From assembly GCF_022448905.1 (NCBI RefSeq), contig NZ_JAKVCW010000008.1, positions 62,001 to 126,000 on the forward strand: DNA of 64,000 nt, given 5' to 3'. A program made the position numbers and the translations under genes. Shown piece by piece: positions 52,935 through 62,807 of this stretch. Within the stretch, counting starts at the first letter, position 1; every line of letters begins with the position of its first letter. The stretch comes from Shimia sp. (GTDB lineage: Bacteria; Pseudomonadota; Alphaproteobacteria; Rhodobacterales; Rhodobacteraceae). The notes under the pieces are model-generated. The model worked only from the letters and a program-made list of their open reading frames with translations. It was not told the DNA's origin and made no database searches.

Positions 52935-53521
52935 GCGCTGCGCCTTTCCAATCGCACAATATCAGGGTCTGCGACTTTAACCGTATCCCCCTCAATTTCC
53001 ACCACAAACAGCCGGTTGCGCTTCACCGCAAACGGGGCCGGGCCGTCAAAATCCCAGCCATGCGCCTTGGCCAAAATCATCCGCATGATGCCGATGTGGC
53101 AGACCGCAATGCAATCCCGCTTTAGGCCAAACAACCACGGCGCCAAGCGGTCCCAGACCATCTGCGGGCTTTCCCCGCCCGGCGGCTGGTAGTCCCAGCC
53201 CCACTGCTCGATGTCGCGAAACCCGCTGTTGGGATCGGCCTTAAGGTCCACGCCCTTTTTGCCTTCCCAATCCCCCCAGTCCATCTCGATCAGCGCGTCG
53301 ACCACCGCTGGCCTGCGCCCGGTGACAATTTCGCCGGTTTCCTGCGCGCGGAGCAACGGGCTTGCCACCAGTTCGGCGGCGTCCCAGCCTGCGGGCAGTT
53401 TGAACTCTGCCAGACCTTCGCGCGCCTCATCGTCCAGCGGAATGTCCGTGCGCCCCTGGATTTGTCCGGCGCGGTTCCAATGGGTGTGTCCGTGCCGCAG
53501 CATGGCCAATCGGATCATCAT
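52931..53521 (-). CDS. histidine phosphatase family protein
   Basis: A 196-residue phosphoglycerate mutase-like phosphatase. The catalytic His is in MLRHGHTHWN, followed by GQIQGRTDIPL, the acidic EMDWGDWEGK, and the second His in VCHIGIMRMIL. Start at ATG 53521, overlapping the upstream stop. A phosphatase inside a glycan operon may dephosphorylate a sugar phosphate or lipid carrier; that is inference. Confidence 0.82.
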   Translation of the reverse strand: MMIRLAMLRHGHTHWNRAGQIQGRTDIPLDDEAREGLAEFKLPAGWDAAELVASPLLRAQETGEIVTGRRPAVVDALIEMDWGDWEGKKGVDLKADPNSGFRDIEQWGWDYQPPGGESPQMVWDRLAPWLFGLKRDCIAVCHIGIMRMILAKAHGWDFDGPAPFAVKRNRLFVVEIEGDTVKVADPDIVRLERRSA

Positions 53522-54594
53522 GTCTCTTTCATCAATGGGTTCAGAACCTCCCACACGGTCTGCCGGGCGGCTGTGAGCAGGTGGTGGTTTTGCACCAAAT
53601 CCCGCGCCTCTTGCGCCCGCTGCCGATGGGTTTCATCGTCATTCAACACCGTCAAAAGCGCCGCTGCAAGCGCATCCGGGGTTGGGTCGGCCACCAAGCC
53701 CTCTGCCGCGACCACATCGCGCACACCGGGGCGATCCTGTGCCACCACCGGCACACCATGTGCCTGCGCCTCCAGGTAGACCATGCCAAAGGCCTCGTTT
53801 ACGCCGGGCCAGAAAAAGACGCGCGCGCGCTCGTACGCCTGCGCCATTTCCCTGGCGTCCAGCTGTCCCAAAAATCGCACCCGACCCCCATAGGGTGCCA
53901 TCAGCGCCTCAACCTCAGCACGACACGGCCCATCTCCAGCAATCTCGACCTGCCAGTCGCCAGTCAGATGCCCCAAGGCCTCCGCGATGATGCTGTATGA
54001 CGCCAGTTTGTCGCCCTTGCGCATCATGCCCGCCACCAGAAGGGTCGACGCATCCGGCTCCGCTTGGGTTGGCAAATTCTCCTGCGCCAGAAACGGCGGC
54101 AGATGCACAAGCTGTTGCCCGACTTTCAGATGACCCCGCAAAGCCACTGCATCGCGCCCCGTGAAGTGAAACAACACATCCGCCGCATCACAGGCCGCCT
54201 GCGCCTTTTTCTCAAAAGCATCCCAAGGCCCGCCCAAGCGTTTGTTGGCTCTCGTGGCCTCAAAGGACAAATAGGGAATGCCCAAAGCCGCGCTCACGGT
54301 TGGCCCCAACAAATCCGGCGCTTTGTAATAGCTGTGATAGGTCGCCCACAGCGCCCAGCCCTCGGCCCGCCCCTTAGCAATCAGCGTCGGTATCTCCGCC
54401 TCCGCCTGTGCCAGCAGCGCTGCCTGCACCGCACCATCGCCGTGTTTATCAAAGCTGCGCAGCTCAGAGACCAACTGGGGCACGACGCCATCGCGCATCA
54501 GCAGCTGCATCAGGTTGCGCGCCATCTGGCGCTCGCCGGACGGCACCGGATGATGCGGTGATTTCAGAGGGGCATAAAACGCAATCGGCCCCAT
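53518..54594 (-). CDS. GT4-type glycosyltransferase
   Basis: A 358-residue GT-B glycosyltransferase. N-terminus IAFYAPLKSPHHPVPSGER, C-terminal donor site FWPGVNEAFGMVYLEAQAHG (E-x7-E). It starts four bases past the stop of the upstream GT gene; the frame beyond ATG 54594 overlaps that gene and is not supported. Member of the glycan operon; sugar specificity unknown. Confidence 0.85.
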   Translation of the reverse strand: MGPIAFYAPLKSPHHPVPSGERQMARNLMQLLMRDGVVPQLVSELRSFDKHGDGAVQAALLAQAEAEIPTLIAKGRAEGWALWATYHSYYKAPDLLGPTVSAALGIPYLSFEATRANKRLGGPWDAFEKKAQAACDAADVLFHFTGRDAVALRGHLKVGQQLVHLPPFLAQENLPTQAEPDASTLLVAGMMRKGDKLASYSIIAEALGHLTGDWQVEIAGDGPCRAEVEALMAPYGGRVRFLGQLDAREMAQAYERARVFFWPGVNEAFGMVYLEAQAHGVPVVAQDRPGVRDVVAAEGLVADPTPDALAAALLTVLNDDETHRQRAQEARDLVQNHHLLTAARQTVWEVLNPLMKET

Positions 54595-54598
54595 GAGG

Positions 54599-55837
54599 TT
54601 AGGCCTTCGCCGCAGCCGCTTGCAGGCGCGCGTCGAGCTGGGCAATGCCCGGCTGCATCAGGAAATGCGCCGTCAGCCGACCATAAGCCGCCTCGGTCAA
54701 CGTCTCCCGAAGCTCCGCATCCCGCGCCAGCCGCTCCATGGCCGCCGCAAGTGCCTCTGGCGCGTCGCTGGACAACACGCCATGTTCGCCGTCGGTGATG
54801 AACTCCGGGATCGCAGACACCGGCGTGGACAACAGGCACAGATTTTGGCTCGCCGCTTCCATCAGCACATTTGGCAAGCCGTCACGGTCACCGTCCTCGG
54901 CAATCCGGCTTGGCAGCACAAACACGTCGGACACCCGCATCGCCTCGATCACTTCGGGCTGGTCGCAGGCCCCACGCCAGGTGATACGATCAGCAATGCC
55001 AAGGGTCTCAGCCTGTACTTTCAACAAGCTGCCGTCCCCGCCGCCGCCAATATGGTCCCAATGCCAATCGAGGTCTTTGGGCAAGAGTGCCAAGGCAGAG
55101 ATCAGACGGTCAAAGCCCTTCTTCTCCACCAAACGCCCCACAGACAGGAAACGCACACCACCGCCCTCAGGCCGCTCTGTGGGTGGCTCTGGAAAACGGG
55201 TCAGGTCCAAGCCGTGATATACCAGTTCCACGCGATCCGGCCTGTCGGCCAGTTCAGCCAAGTGATCCGCGCCGACCTTTGTACAGGTCGCCAAAAACTC
55301 CGCGCCAAAGGTGCTGTCTTGCAGTTTTTCGCGCTTTTCCCACTCCGGCGAAGTCCAGATGTCCTTGGCATGGGCCGACACCGACCACGGCATGTCGCGT
55401 ATGATCGCCGCATAGCGTGTCACCGAGGCCGGCGTGTGCATGAAATGCGCATATAGCAGGTCAATGTCGTCCGGCAGCTCCCGCGCCAGAACACAGGCCT
55501 GCCCAAAACGGCGCACCCGGTTGCGGGTCACATCACGACGGAGGTCTTTGAGCCAAGCTCTCGTGGCGGCCCAAAACCGTTTCTTGAACAGTCCCGCAAA
55601 AACGCCCTTGAGCACACGCAGCGGCTCCTGATGCAGATATTCCGGCAGGTAATGCACCGGCGCCTGCAAACGCTCATGCAGCGGGTGGCGTTTCTTGTCG
55701 GTGGGGAAGCGCAGGGACCACATCGACAGGTCGTATCCCGTCTCTTCCAGGGCCACAATTTCCTGCGCAATAAAGGTCTCGGACAGGCGGGGCCAGCCTT
55801 TGACCACCACCGCCACCTTAGGTCTTTCTGAAGTCAT
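54599..55837 (-). CDS. GT4-type glycosyltransferase (colanic acid/EPS type)
   Basis: A 412-residue GT-B glycosyltransferase. Seen: VVVKGWPRLSETFIAQEI, the type of start found in exopolysaccharide GTs, AHFMHTPASVTRYAAI, SVGRLVEKKGFDRLI and DGLPNVLMEAASQNL. ATG overlaps the upstream stop (ATGA). Fits elongation of an exported or lipid-linked glycan. Confidence 0.87.
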   Translation of the reverse strand: MTSERPKVAVVVKGWPRLSETFIAQEIVALEETGYDLSMWSLRFPTDKKRHPLHERLQAPVHYLPEYLHQEPLRVLKGVFAGLFKKRFWAATRAWLKDLRRDVTRNRVRRFGQACVLARELPDDIDLLYAHFMHTPASVTRYAAIIRDMPWSVSAHAKDIWTSPEWEKREKLQDSTFGAEFLATCTKVGADHLAELADRPDRVELVYHGLDLTRFPEPPTERPEGGGVRFLSVGRLVEKKGFDRLISALALLPKDLDWHWDHIGGGGDGSLLKVQAETLGIADRITWRGACDQPEVIEAMRVSDVFVLPSRIAEDGDRDGLPNVLMEAASQNLCLLSTPVSAIPEFITDGEHGVLSSDAPEALAAAMERLARDAELRETLTEAAYGRLTAHFLMQPGIAQLDARLQAAAAKA

Positions 55838-57057
55838 GCAGCGCCTTGAGATCGGGCAATGCCAAGCATCGCCAAAGTACGTTCGGAGACCACGTCCAAC
55901 CCGTCGAGCAGACCGGGCACAAAGGCGTGGCTTGGTTTTGGTTGATCCGGCAACGCGCGAATGGCGGCGATCATCGCCTGTGGCGTGAAGCCGTCGCGCT
56001 GCTCGTCCAACATGCGCACAAGGCCAAGGCTTTCGGCCCGGCTGGCGCGGATATGTTGCTCCATGCGGGGGCGTGTGCGCGGCACAATCACCACCGGTTT
56101 GTCAAAGGACAGCACCTCACAGAAGGTGTTGTAGCCGCCCATCGAGACAATCCCCATCGCGCCCTTCATCAGGGTTTCCATACGGCTGTCAAAGCCCACG
56201 GCTTGCACCCGGCCATTGAGCTTGGCAACACGGGCCTCAAACTCGGCGCGCACTTCGCCGCTCAGGAAGGGGCCATAGACCAGCACCGCACGTGGAGACA
56301 ACTCCGGGTCCTGCTCATAGGCCGACAGCACCAGATCCACCATGCCTGCACCATCGCCGCCGCCACCGGGGGTGACCAGCACATAGGGCTGCTCTGGGGT
56401 TTCGCCTTCGCTCAGCGCTTCGCGGTGCAGATAGCCGGTGAATTTCATGCGGGAGCGGAAATTTTGCGACAAGTTCAAACCGGCCACCGGATCATAAATC
56501 GAGCGCAGCCCGTAGACCCAAGTCTCATCGTAGTATTTCTCAGCCGCTTCCAGAGCGCCTTTGCGGTCCCACTCGGCCGCCAGCACGTTTGGTTCGTCCA
56601 GCACGTCGCGCAGACCCAGCACCAGATGCGCCTTGCGCTTGGCCTTGAGCCATTCCAGCGCCGGCAACAGTTCGCCGCGAAAGCCGGTTGGCTCTTTGTC
56701 CACGATCAGGATATCGGGATCAAAATGCTCCACCGTGGCTTTGATCAGCCCAGCCCTCAGCGCCGTGGTCTCATCAATGTGCAGTCCCAGACGCTCGCTC
56801 TCATAATCCCCATCCGGCGTTTTGGTCACGCCGGGCAGGCGAATGTGGTCAACATTGTCCGGAAACGGGAAGCGCCCCGCCACTGGGGAGCCGGTCAGGA
56901 TCAGCGCAGAAATCCGGCTGTCCGCCTGTGTGATCGCCGTGGCCAGCGCACGCGAGCGTCGCAAATGGCCCAGACCATAGGTGTCGTGACTGTAAAACAG
57001 CACGCGCGGCGACGCATTGGCCGCCAAATCACCTGTCAAAGAAATCGCCTCGGACAC
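55834..57057 (-). CDS. GT28-type glycosyltransferase
   Basis: A 407-residue GT-B glycosyltransferase. Start region FYSHDTYGLGHLRRSRALA, donor-side SMGGYNTFCEVLSFDKPVVI. Start is GTG 57057, with GAGG eight bases upstream. It is the second gene of the operon, 15 bases after the dehydrogenase stop. A distinctive feature is the GLGHLRRSRAL motif, shared with other GT28-like enzymes of alphaproteobacteria. Confidence 0.83.
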   Translation of the reverse strand: MSEAISLTGDLAANASPRVLFYSHDTYGLGHLRRSRALATAITQADSRISALILTGSPVAGRFPFPDNVDHIRLPGVTKTPDGDYESERLGLHIDETTALRAGLIKATVEHFDPDILIVDKEPTGFRGELLPALEWLKAKRKAHLVLGLRDVLDEPNVLAAEWDRKGALEAAEKYYDETWVYGLRSIYDPVAGLNLSQNFRSRMKFTGYLHREALSEGETPEQPYVLVTPGGGGDGAGMVDLVLSAYEQDPELSPRAVLVYGPFLSGEVRAEFEARVAKLNGRVQAVGFDSRMETLMKGAMGIVSMGGYNTFCEVLSFDKPVVIVPRTRPRMEQHIRASRAESLGLVRMLDEQRDGFTPQAMIAAIRALPDQPKPSHAFVPGLLDGLDVVSERTLAMLGIARSQGAA

Positions 57058-57072
57058 GTCACCCGCCTCGCT

Positions 57073-58350
57073 CTATAGCCGCCAGTCCGACTCGGACTTC
57101 GGCAAAACCCCTTTGATATCGTAAAGCAAAGCGTCCGGCTTTCCGAGGGCTCTTATCGCCGCGCTGTCCAACTCGCGGAACTGGCGATGCGCAACGGCAA
57201 CGACCACGGCGTCATACGCCCCATTTTGAGGCTGATCGACCAAGGCATAGCCGTAGTCCGCATCCACCGCTTCAGGGTCCACCCATGGGTCCCAGATGTC
57301 GACCGTCGCAGAATAGCTTTTGAGCTCATCCACAATATCCACAACACGCGAATTGCGCGTGTCGGCACAGTTTTCCTTAAACGCCAGCCCCATGACCAGC
57401 ACCCGCGCGCCAGCGGCATTGGTGCCTTTGGCCAATAGCCCTTTGATCAACTCCTGCGCCACATGGCGGCCCATGTGGTCGTTGATCCGCCGCCCCGCCA
57501 AAATCACCTCGGGCCGATAGCCGAGCTGCTCTGCGCGATAGGTCAGGTAATAAGGGTCGACCCCAATGCAGTGCCCGCCGACCAGACCCGGTGTAAACGG
57601 CAGGAAGTTCCATTTGGTGCCTGCCGCTTCGAGCACTTCCAGCGTGTCCAGCCCCATGCGCGCAAAGATCAGGGAAAACTCATTCACCAGCGCGATGTTC
57701 AAATCCCGCTGGGTGTTTTCGATCACTTTGGCCGCCTCAGCGGTTTTGATCGAACTGGCGCGGTGCAAACCTGCCTTGATCACCGGGCGGTAAATGGCAT
57801 CCACACGGTCCAGCGTTTCCGCGTCCTGCGCCGCTACGACCTTGACCACATGCTCCAGCGTGTGCTCCGCATCGCCGGGGTTCACCCGCTCTGGCGAATA
57901 GCCCAGTTTGATGTCTGTGCCTGCTGTAAGCCCGCTGGCTTTCGCCAAGGCCGGGCCGCATACATCCTCGGTCACACCGGGATACACCGTGCTTTCCAAA
58001 ATCACCAAAGCGCCGGGCGTCAGATACGGCGCGATGGTGGTGCAGGCTCCCAAAACCGGCCCCAAATCAGGTTCCTTGGCATCGGTGATCGGTGTGGGCA
58101 CCCCCAGAATAAACGCAGTGCGCCCTGCCAGATCGGCAGCGTCGTCAGTGAACACCGCCGTGCTCGCTGCCAGAGTGTCGGAGGACACTTCACTATTGGG
58201 ATCATCGTTGTTGAGCAGACGCGCCACCAACCGGCTGTTGGTATCAAAGCCCACCACATCAAAGCCCGCCCGCGCCAAGCCTAAGGCCAGCGGCAGGCCA
58301 ACATAGCCCAATCCCAAAACGGCGATTTTTTCTGTCTTTGTCAGGCTCAC
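57073..58350 (-). CDS. nucleotide sugar dehydrogenase (TviB/WbpO type)
   Basis: A 425-residue NAD-dependent UDP-sugar 6-dehydrogenase. Rossmann start VLGLGYVGLPLALGLARAGF, the catalytic Cys in GGHCIGVDPYYLTYRAEQ and the central PERVNPGDAEH. The pattern HCIGVDPYYL matches enzymes that oxidise UDP-GalNAc or UDP-GlcNAc to the uronic acid rather than UDP-glucose dehydrogenase. First gene of the glycan operon, GTG start at 58350. Divergent from the large MscS gene. It supplies a negatively charged sugar for the glycan. Confidence 0.9.
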   Translation of the reverse strand: MSLTKTEKIAVLGLGYVGLPLALGLARAGFDVVGFDTNSRLVARLLNNDDPNSEVSSDTLAASTAVFTDDAADLAGRTAFILGVPTPITDAKEPDLGPVLGACTTIAPYLTPGALVILESTVYPGVTEDVCGPALAKASGLTAGTDIKLGYSPERVNPGDAEHTLEHVVKVVAAQDAETLDRVDAIYRPVIKAGLHRASSIKTAEAAKVIENTQRDLNIALVNEFSLIFARMGLDTLEVLEAAGTKWNFLPFTPGLVGGHCIGVDPYYLTYRAEQLGYRPEVILAGRRINDHMGRHVAQELIKGLLAKGTNAAGARVLVMGLAFKENCADTRNSRVVDIVDELKSYSATVDIWDPWVDPEAVDADYGYALVDQPQNGAYDAVVVAVAHRQFRELDSAAIRALGKPDALLYDIKGVLPKSESDWRL

Positions 58351-58546
58351 GTCTCTTGTGCCTTTGCGAAAATGCGTATCATTTCCCGTTGCCTCCGCGC
58401 TATCGGGTTTCCCCACGGATGTCACCCCCAAAGCGCCGCAAACCCATGCAACAGAGCCGCAAATTGCCCCTCCCTCGCGGTAATCTGTTTTGCCCCACCG
58501 CATTGTTTGTGTAAGACCAAGATAAGACGACAGGAAAGACCACCCC

Positions 58547-60898
58547 ATGATCCGACTTCTGCTTGCCGTTCTCTCGGTATGTCTCTTTTTGCCTTTGGCC
58601 GCTGTTCACGCGCAGGAGGCCGACACTGCTCCTGCCTCAGACACCATTTCTCAGCTTGTACAACAGGCCAGCGAAAGTGGCATGACTGTCATCATTTTGG
58701 ATAGCAACGGCAACCCGATGGCGCCGGGCGAGCCCGCCGAACCCGTTGAGACAATCAACGAAACCACCAACATGACAACGGTGATGCGCCTGCAGTGGGA
58801 AATGGAAGGCTTCAACAAAGTCCTTCAGGATCGCATTGAGCACCTTCCTGTCGCCATCAACGAGGTACTCTTCATTCTGCGCGCCTCCAGCCCGGATGGC
58901 AGTATTCTCTTCTTTGCTAAACAACTGGTGATCACCCTGCTGTTGCTGGGCGTTGGTGTCATTTTTGAGAGGCAAGTCTACGGCCGGAGGTTGGCGGCAC
59001 GCTTTGTTGTGCCATTGATCAGAGAAGTCCCAGAAGGATACACCCAGAAACTCCCGTTTTTGGTTGTGCGCTTTCTCGCCGGTGTTATCGGTTTGTTTGT
59101 GGGCATGGCTTTTGCGGCTCTGATTGGGTTGCTGATTTTTGGCCCCTCAGATGACACGGCCGTGCGTTTCACCAATGCTTCGATTTTTGCGGCCTACGCT
59201 CTGTCCCGCATGATCGCTTTGACTTGGCGCATGATCCTGTCGCCGTACCTGCCGCAGTATCGGATTCCGAAATTCTCCACCCATGACTCCAAAAAGCTGC
59301 ACTACTGGGTCACTGGGCTGGGCATCGTCGATGTCACCACGATTATTTTTGGCGAATGGCTCAGTGAGCTGGGCCTGGTCTACGACGTCTATGCCGTGAA
59401 CACTCTGGTGCTTTCCAGCCTCTTTGCTCTTGGCAACATCGCGCTGGTCTTTGCCAACTACCGCGCCATTTCTTTTGCCATTCGCAACGGCCGCGAAGCG
59501 GATCGCGTTCCTTTGGCAACCCGCTGGGCCAGCACCCTCTGGGCACCGATTTTCATTGTCTATGTGATTTACGGTTGGGCGCGCATGTCCTGGGATTTGA
59601 TCCTCGGCAATGAGACAGAAATCCCCCTGATCGCGGGCGCCTATATGATCCTCACCGCCGTACTGGTGGTTTACGCCACCATCAACTTCGGCATCGAACG
59701 CTACTTTGAGCGCAACCGCGCTGTGAAGGAAATGAACGACGCGGCGGACGCGCTGCGCGATGAAGCCGTTGAGGAGGGCCATCTGTCCGAACAGCAGGAA
59801 GCGGAACTGTTCCAACTGGAAAACATCATCGACCACCGTCAGATGAACACCTTTGAAGAACTGGCACGGCGGATTTCCGGCGTGCTGGCGCTGGTCGCAG
59901 GTCTTTATGCTGCGCTCTACATCTTCAACGCCGACAACATCATGAACGAAGACATGGCCGGCGGGCGGTTCCTCGACGTGATTGTCATCCTCTTCCTGGG
60001 CTACATCGGTTTTCACGCGTTCCGCATCTGGATCGACAACCGCATTCGAGAAGAACAGCCAGACCCGTCAGAAGCAGGGGAACTCGGCGATGAGGGCGGC
60101 GGTGCCAGCGCCTCCCGTTTGGCAACTTTGCTGCCGCTGTTCCGCAACTTTGTCCTGCTGGTGATCCTGGTCACCATCATCCTGATTGTGCTGATGGAAA
60201 TGGGCGTGAACGTCAGCCCCTTGTTTGCCGGTGCTGGTGTGGTGGGCTTGGCCGTCGGTTTTGGCGCGCAATCCCTGGTGCGCGACATCTTCTCCGGCGC
60301 GTTCTTCCTGTTTGATGACGCTTTCCGCAAAGGCGAATACATCGACATCGGCTCGGTGAAAGGCACGGTGGAAAAGATCTCCGTACGTTCCTTCCAGCTG
60401 CGCCACCACCTTGGCCCGCTGCACACCATCCCATTTGGCGAAATCCAGTATCTCACCAACTATTCGCGTGATTGGGTGATCATGAAGCTCAAGCTGCGTG
60501 TGACCTATGACACCGACGTGGAGCGCGTCCGCAAGCTGGTGAAAAAGCTTGGCATCGAATTGCTCGACGATCCGGTGATTGGCCACAACTTTATCCAGCC
60601 TTTGAAATCCCAGGGCGTGGTGGAGATGCAGGACAGCGCCATGATCATTCGGGTGAAGTTCATGACCAAACCGGGCGACCAATGGCTGGTGCGCAAACGG
60701 GTGTATCAGGAAATCCGCGAGCTGTTTGAGCGGGAAGGCATCAAATTTGCCCACCGCGAAGTCACCGTACGCATTGCCGATGATGCCAATGCCGAAGACC
60801 TCACCCCAAAACAGCGTGAAGCGGTTGTGGGTGCTGTGGAAGCGGCGATGGATGAAGACGCCATGGAAGGTGGTCCCGCTGGCGGGGATGACCGGTAA
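58547..60898 (+). CDS. large MscS-type mechanosensitive channel
   Basis: A 783-residue MscS-family channel with a signal peptide (LLLAVLSVCLFLPLAAVHA) and a periplasmic N-terminal part of about 100 residues, then about ten helices. The channel core is FAGAGVVGLAVGFGAQSLVR, FDDAFRKGEYIDIGSVKGTV and FGEIQYLTNYSRDW. Members of this MscK/YnaI-like size class respond to tension or to ions. The C-terminus is acidic and Gly/Ala-rich. A strong terminator follows. Confidence 0.9.
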   Translation: MIRLLLAVLSVCLFLPLAAVHAQEADTAPASDTISQLVQQASESGMTVIILDSNGNPMAPGEPAEPVETINETTNMTTVMRLQWEMEGFNKVLQDRIEHLPVAINEVLFILRASSPDGSILFFAKQLVITLLLLGVGVIFERQVYGRRLAARFVVPLIREVPEGYTQKLPFLVVRFLAGVIGLFVGMAFAALIGLLIFGPSDDTAVRFTNASIFAAYALSRMIALTWRMILSPYLPQYRIPKFSTHDSKKLHYWVTGLGIVDVTTIIFGEWLSELGLVYDVYAVNTLVLSSLFALGNIALVFANYRAISFAIRNGREADRVPLATRWASTLWAPIFIVYVIYGWARMSWDLILGNETEIPLIAGAYMILTAVLVVYATINFGIERYFERNRAVKEMNDAADALRDEAVEEGHLSEQQEAELFQLENIIDHRQMNTFEELARRISGVLALVAGLYAALYIFNADNIMNEDMAGGRFLDVIVILFLGYIGFHAFRIWIDNRIREEQPDPSEAGELGDEGGGASASRLATLLPLFRNFVLLVILVTIILIVLMEMGVNVSPLFAGAGVVGLAVGFGAQSLVRDIFSGAFFLFDDAFRKGEYIDIGSVKGTVEKISVRSFQLRHHLGPLHTIPFGEIQYLTNYSRDWVIMKLKLRVTYDTDVERVRKLVKKLGIELLDDPVIGHNFIQPLKSQGVVEMQDSAMIIRVKFMTKPGDQWLVRKRVYQEIRELFEREGIKFAHREVTVRIADDANAEDLTPKQREAVVGAVEAAMDEDAMEGGPAGGDDR

Positions 60899-60924
60899 GC
60901 GCTGAACGCGCTATCAAAACAAGC

Positions 60925-60958
60925 AAAGGGCGCGTGTGACAAACACGTGCCCTTTTTC
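60925..60958 (+). terminator. rho-independent terminator after the large MscS gene
   Basis: AAAGGGCGCGTGT, loop GACAA, ACACGTGCCCTTT, then TTCTTT: a 13-bp stem with one G-T pair and a T-tract. Confidence 0.9.
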
Positions 60959-61086
60959 TTTGGCACTGGCTGTCTTTGCGGTGGCGTTAACCAAATGCAG
61001 TATACTCCTAAACGTGCACTTAAGAAGATACTTAGAATTTTAGCCAAATACTTGATGAATGAAGCTCAAAGGCACACACTCATCCC

Positions 61087-61620
61087 ATGGCACATGATCT
61101 CGCATACGCTTACGACCTTCTGCAGGTCACACCCAATGCCTCCGAAAAGGAGATGCGGGCCGCGTGGCGCAGACTGGCGCGGCGCTATCATCCTGATGTG
61201 GCCAAAACCAATCCGGAAGAAGCCGCACGCCGCATGAGCGAGATCAACGCCGCTTATGATGCGGTGGCCCACCACATTGCGCGCCAAAACGCAGGCGCTG
61301 CGCCAAAACCAAGCCTCCACCGCCGCCCACGCACAGCGCGTCAGGCCGCAGAATGTCAGGCATGGCGCCGCCAGCGGGACGCCATGGCGCGCAAAGCGGC
61401 CAAAGCGTGGAAAGCTGCGCAAGTAGTTGCGACACCTGAGCATGTTGAGCCAACCCCGCAACTGGACGCGCCAAAGCCACTCCAGATTGCGCCAAAGGCC
61501 GCTGCAAAGTGGAACCGGGCGGAACAATCCCTGATCAACTCAGCCCGCGCCGCATTTGAAGGCACCCGCAAGACGCTGGGCACCGGTGCGCCACGCCCGG
61601 TGTTCTCCGCCTGTCATTAA
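61087..61620 (+). CDS. J-domain (DnaJ-like) protein
   Basis: A 177-residue protein with an N-terminal J domain (residues about 5-65: YDLLQVTPNASEKEMRAAWR and the HPD motif in RRYHPDV). The rest is Ala-, Lys- and Arg-rich with no zinc-finger or C-terminal DnaJ domain. It should stimulate DnaK; the client is unknown. The promoter region in front is AT-rich (CTTAAGAAGATACTTAG at 61018-61034), unlike the surrounding DNA. Confidence 0.82.
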   Translation: MAHDLAYAYDLLQVTPNASEKEMRAAWRRLARRYHPDVAKTNPEEAARRMSEINAAYDAVAHHIARQNAGAAPKPSLHRRPRTARQAAECQAWRRQRDAMARKAAKAWKAAQVVATPEHVEPTPQLDAPKPLQIAPKAAAKWNRAEQSLINSARAAFEGTRKTLGTGAPRPVFSACH

Positions 61621-61655
61621 TTTTCAGCGTTTTTAAAAATTGCCGAACCGCAGCC

Positions 61656-62807
61656 TTAGCTCCGGTTCGGGTCCATCGCGTCGCGCAAACCGTCACCAAA
61701 GAAGTTGAACGCCAGCACCACAATCACAATCGGCAGCATCGGGATCGCCGTCCAGGGGTAGATCTCGATCGAGGCCAGGTTCTGTGCGTCGTTCAGCATC
61801 ACACCCCAGCTCACAGCCGGTGCCCGCAAGCCAAGCCCAAGGAAGGACAGCGCGGTTTCCCCCAAAATCATCGCCGGGATCGACAGGGTTGCGCTGGCAA
61901 TCAGGTGGCTGAGGAAGTTGGGCAGCAGGTGTTTCTTGATCACGCGGCTGGGTTTCGCGCCCATCATTTCCGCTGCTTTCACAAATTCTTCCTCGCGCAG
62001 GCTGAGGAATTTAGAGCGCACGGCACGGGCCAACCCGGGCCAATCTAATATTCCAAGGATGATCGAGATGATGAAGAACACCGACACCGGCCCCCAATGC
62101 GAGGGCACCGCCGCCGACAAAGCCAGCCAAAGGGGCAGTTCCGGCAGGCTGCGCAGCACTTCGATCACACGGTTGATGATCCAATCGAGGAAGCCACCAA
62201 AGTAGCCGGCAATAGACCCAAGCACGATGCCAATCACAAAGGATACAGTGATACCCACCAGCCCCACGGTCAGCGACAGCTGCGCCCCATAGAGAATGCG
62301 CGAGAACACATCCCGCCCCAGCCGGTCCGCGCCAAACAGGAACATGGTGGCGCCTTCAGGGGCGCAGAACAGATGGGTGTTGGACGGGATCAAGCCAGCC
62401 AGCTTGTAGTCGGAGCCTTCGCAGAAGAATTCCAGCATCGCTGGGCTGCTGGTGTCCGGCACATATTTCCAACTGAAGCTCTCCAAGTCCATCTCTGCCG
62501 TGGTCGGATAGACATGCGGCCCGATGAACTTGCCTTCGTGGAAGAAATGCATGCCCTGCGGCGGGGCGTAGATGTAATCCTCCAGCCGCTCATTGGGCGA
62601 ATAGGGCGCGATGAACCCCGCAAAAGGCAACGACAGGTAGGACAGCAACAGGAAAATGGCCGAAACCAAGCCCAGCTTGTGTTGCTTAAACCGCAGCCAC
62701 AACAGCCGCGCATTGGACATGTCCAGCTCAGCGCTGCGCGCCTCGGCGGCGGCTTCGGGATCATACGGCGCCTGATCGACGTACCGGCCATCCGGTTGCA
62801 TGGTCAT
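61656..62807 (-). CDS. ABC transporter permease, peptide type (OppC/YejE-like)
   Basis: A 383-residue permease with six helices. The N-terminus (ARLLWLRFKQHKLGLVSAI) and a periplasmic insert of about 100 residues before the first EAA-type loop are typical of YejE-like microcin/peptide permeases. Family loop: FGADRLGRDVFSRILYGAQ and EEFVKAAEMMGAKPSRVI. Start overlaps the upstream permease stop (ATGA). Third gene of the operon visible here. Confidence 0.88.
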   Translation of the reverse strand: MTMQPDGRYVDQAPYDPEAAAEARSAELDMSNARLLWLRFKQHKLGLVSAIFLLLSYLSLPFAGFIAPYSPNERLEDYIYAPPQGMHFFHEGKFIGPHVYPTTAEMDLESFSWKYVPDTSSPAMLEFFCEGSDYKLAGLIPSNTHLFCAPEGATMFLFGADRLGRDVFSRILYGAQLSLTVGLVGITVSFVIGIVLGSIAGYFGGFLDWIINRVIEVLRSLPELPLWLALSAAVPSHWGPVSVFFIISIILGILDWPGLARAVRSKFLSLREEEFVKAAEMMGAKPSRVIKKHLLPNFLSHLIASATLSIPAMILGETALSFLGLGLRAPAVSWGVMLNDAQNLASIEIYPWTAIPMLPIVIVVLAFNFFGDGLRDAMDPNRS

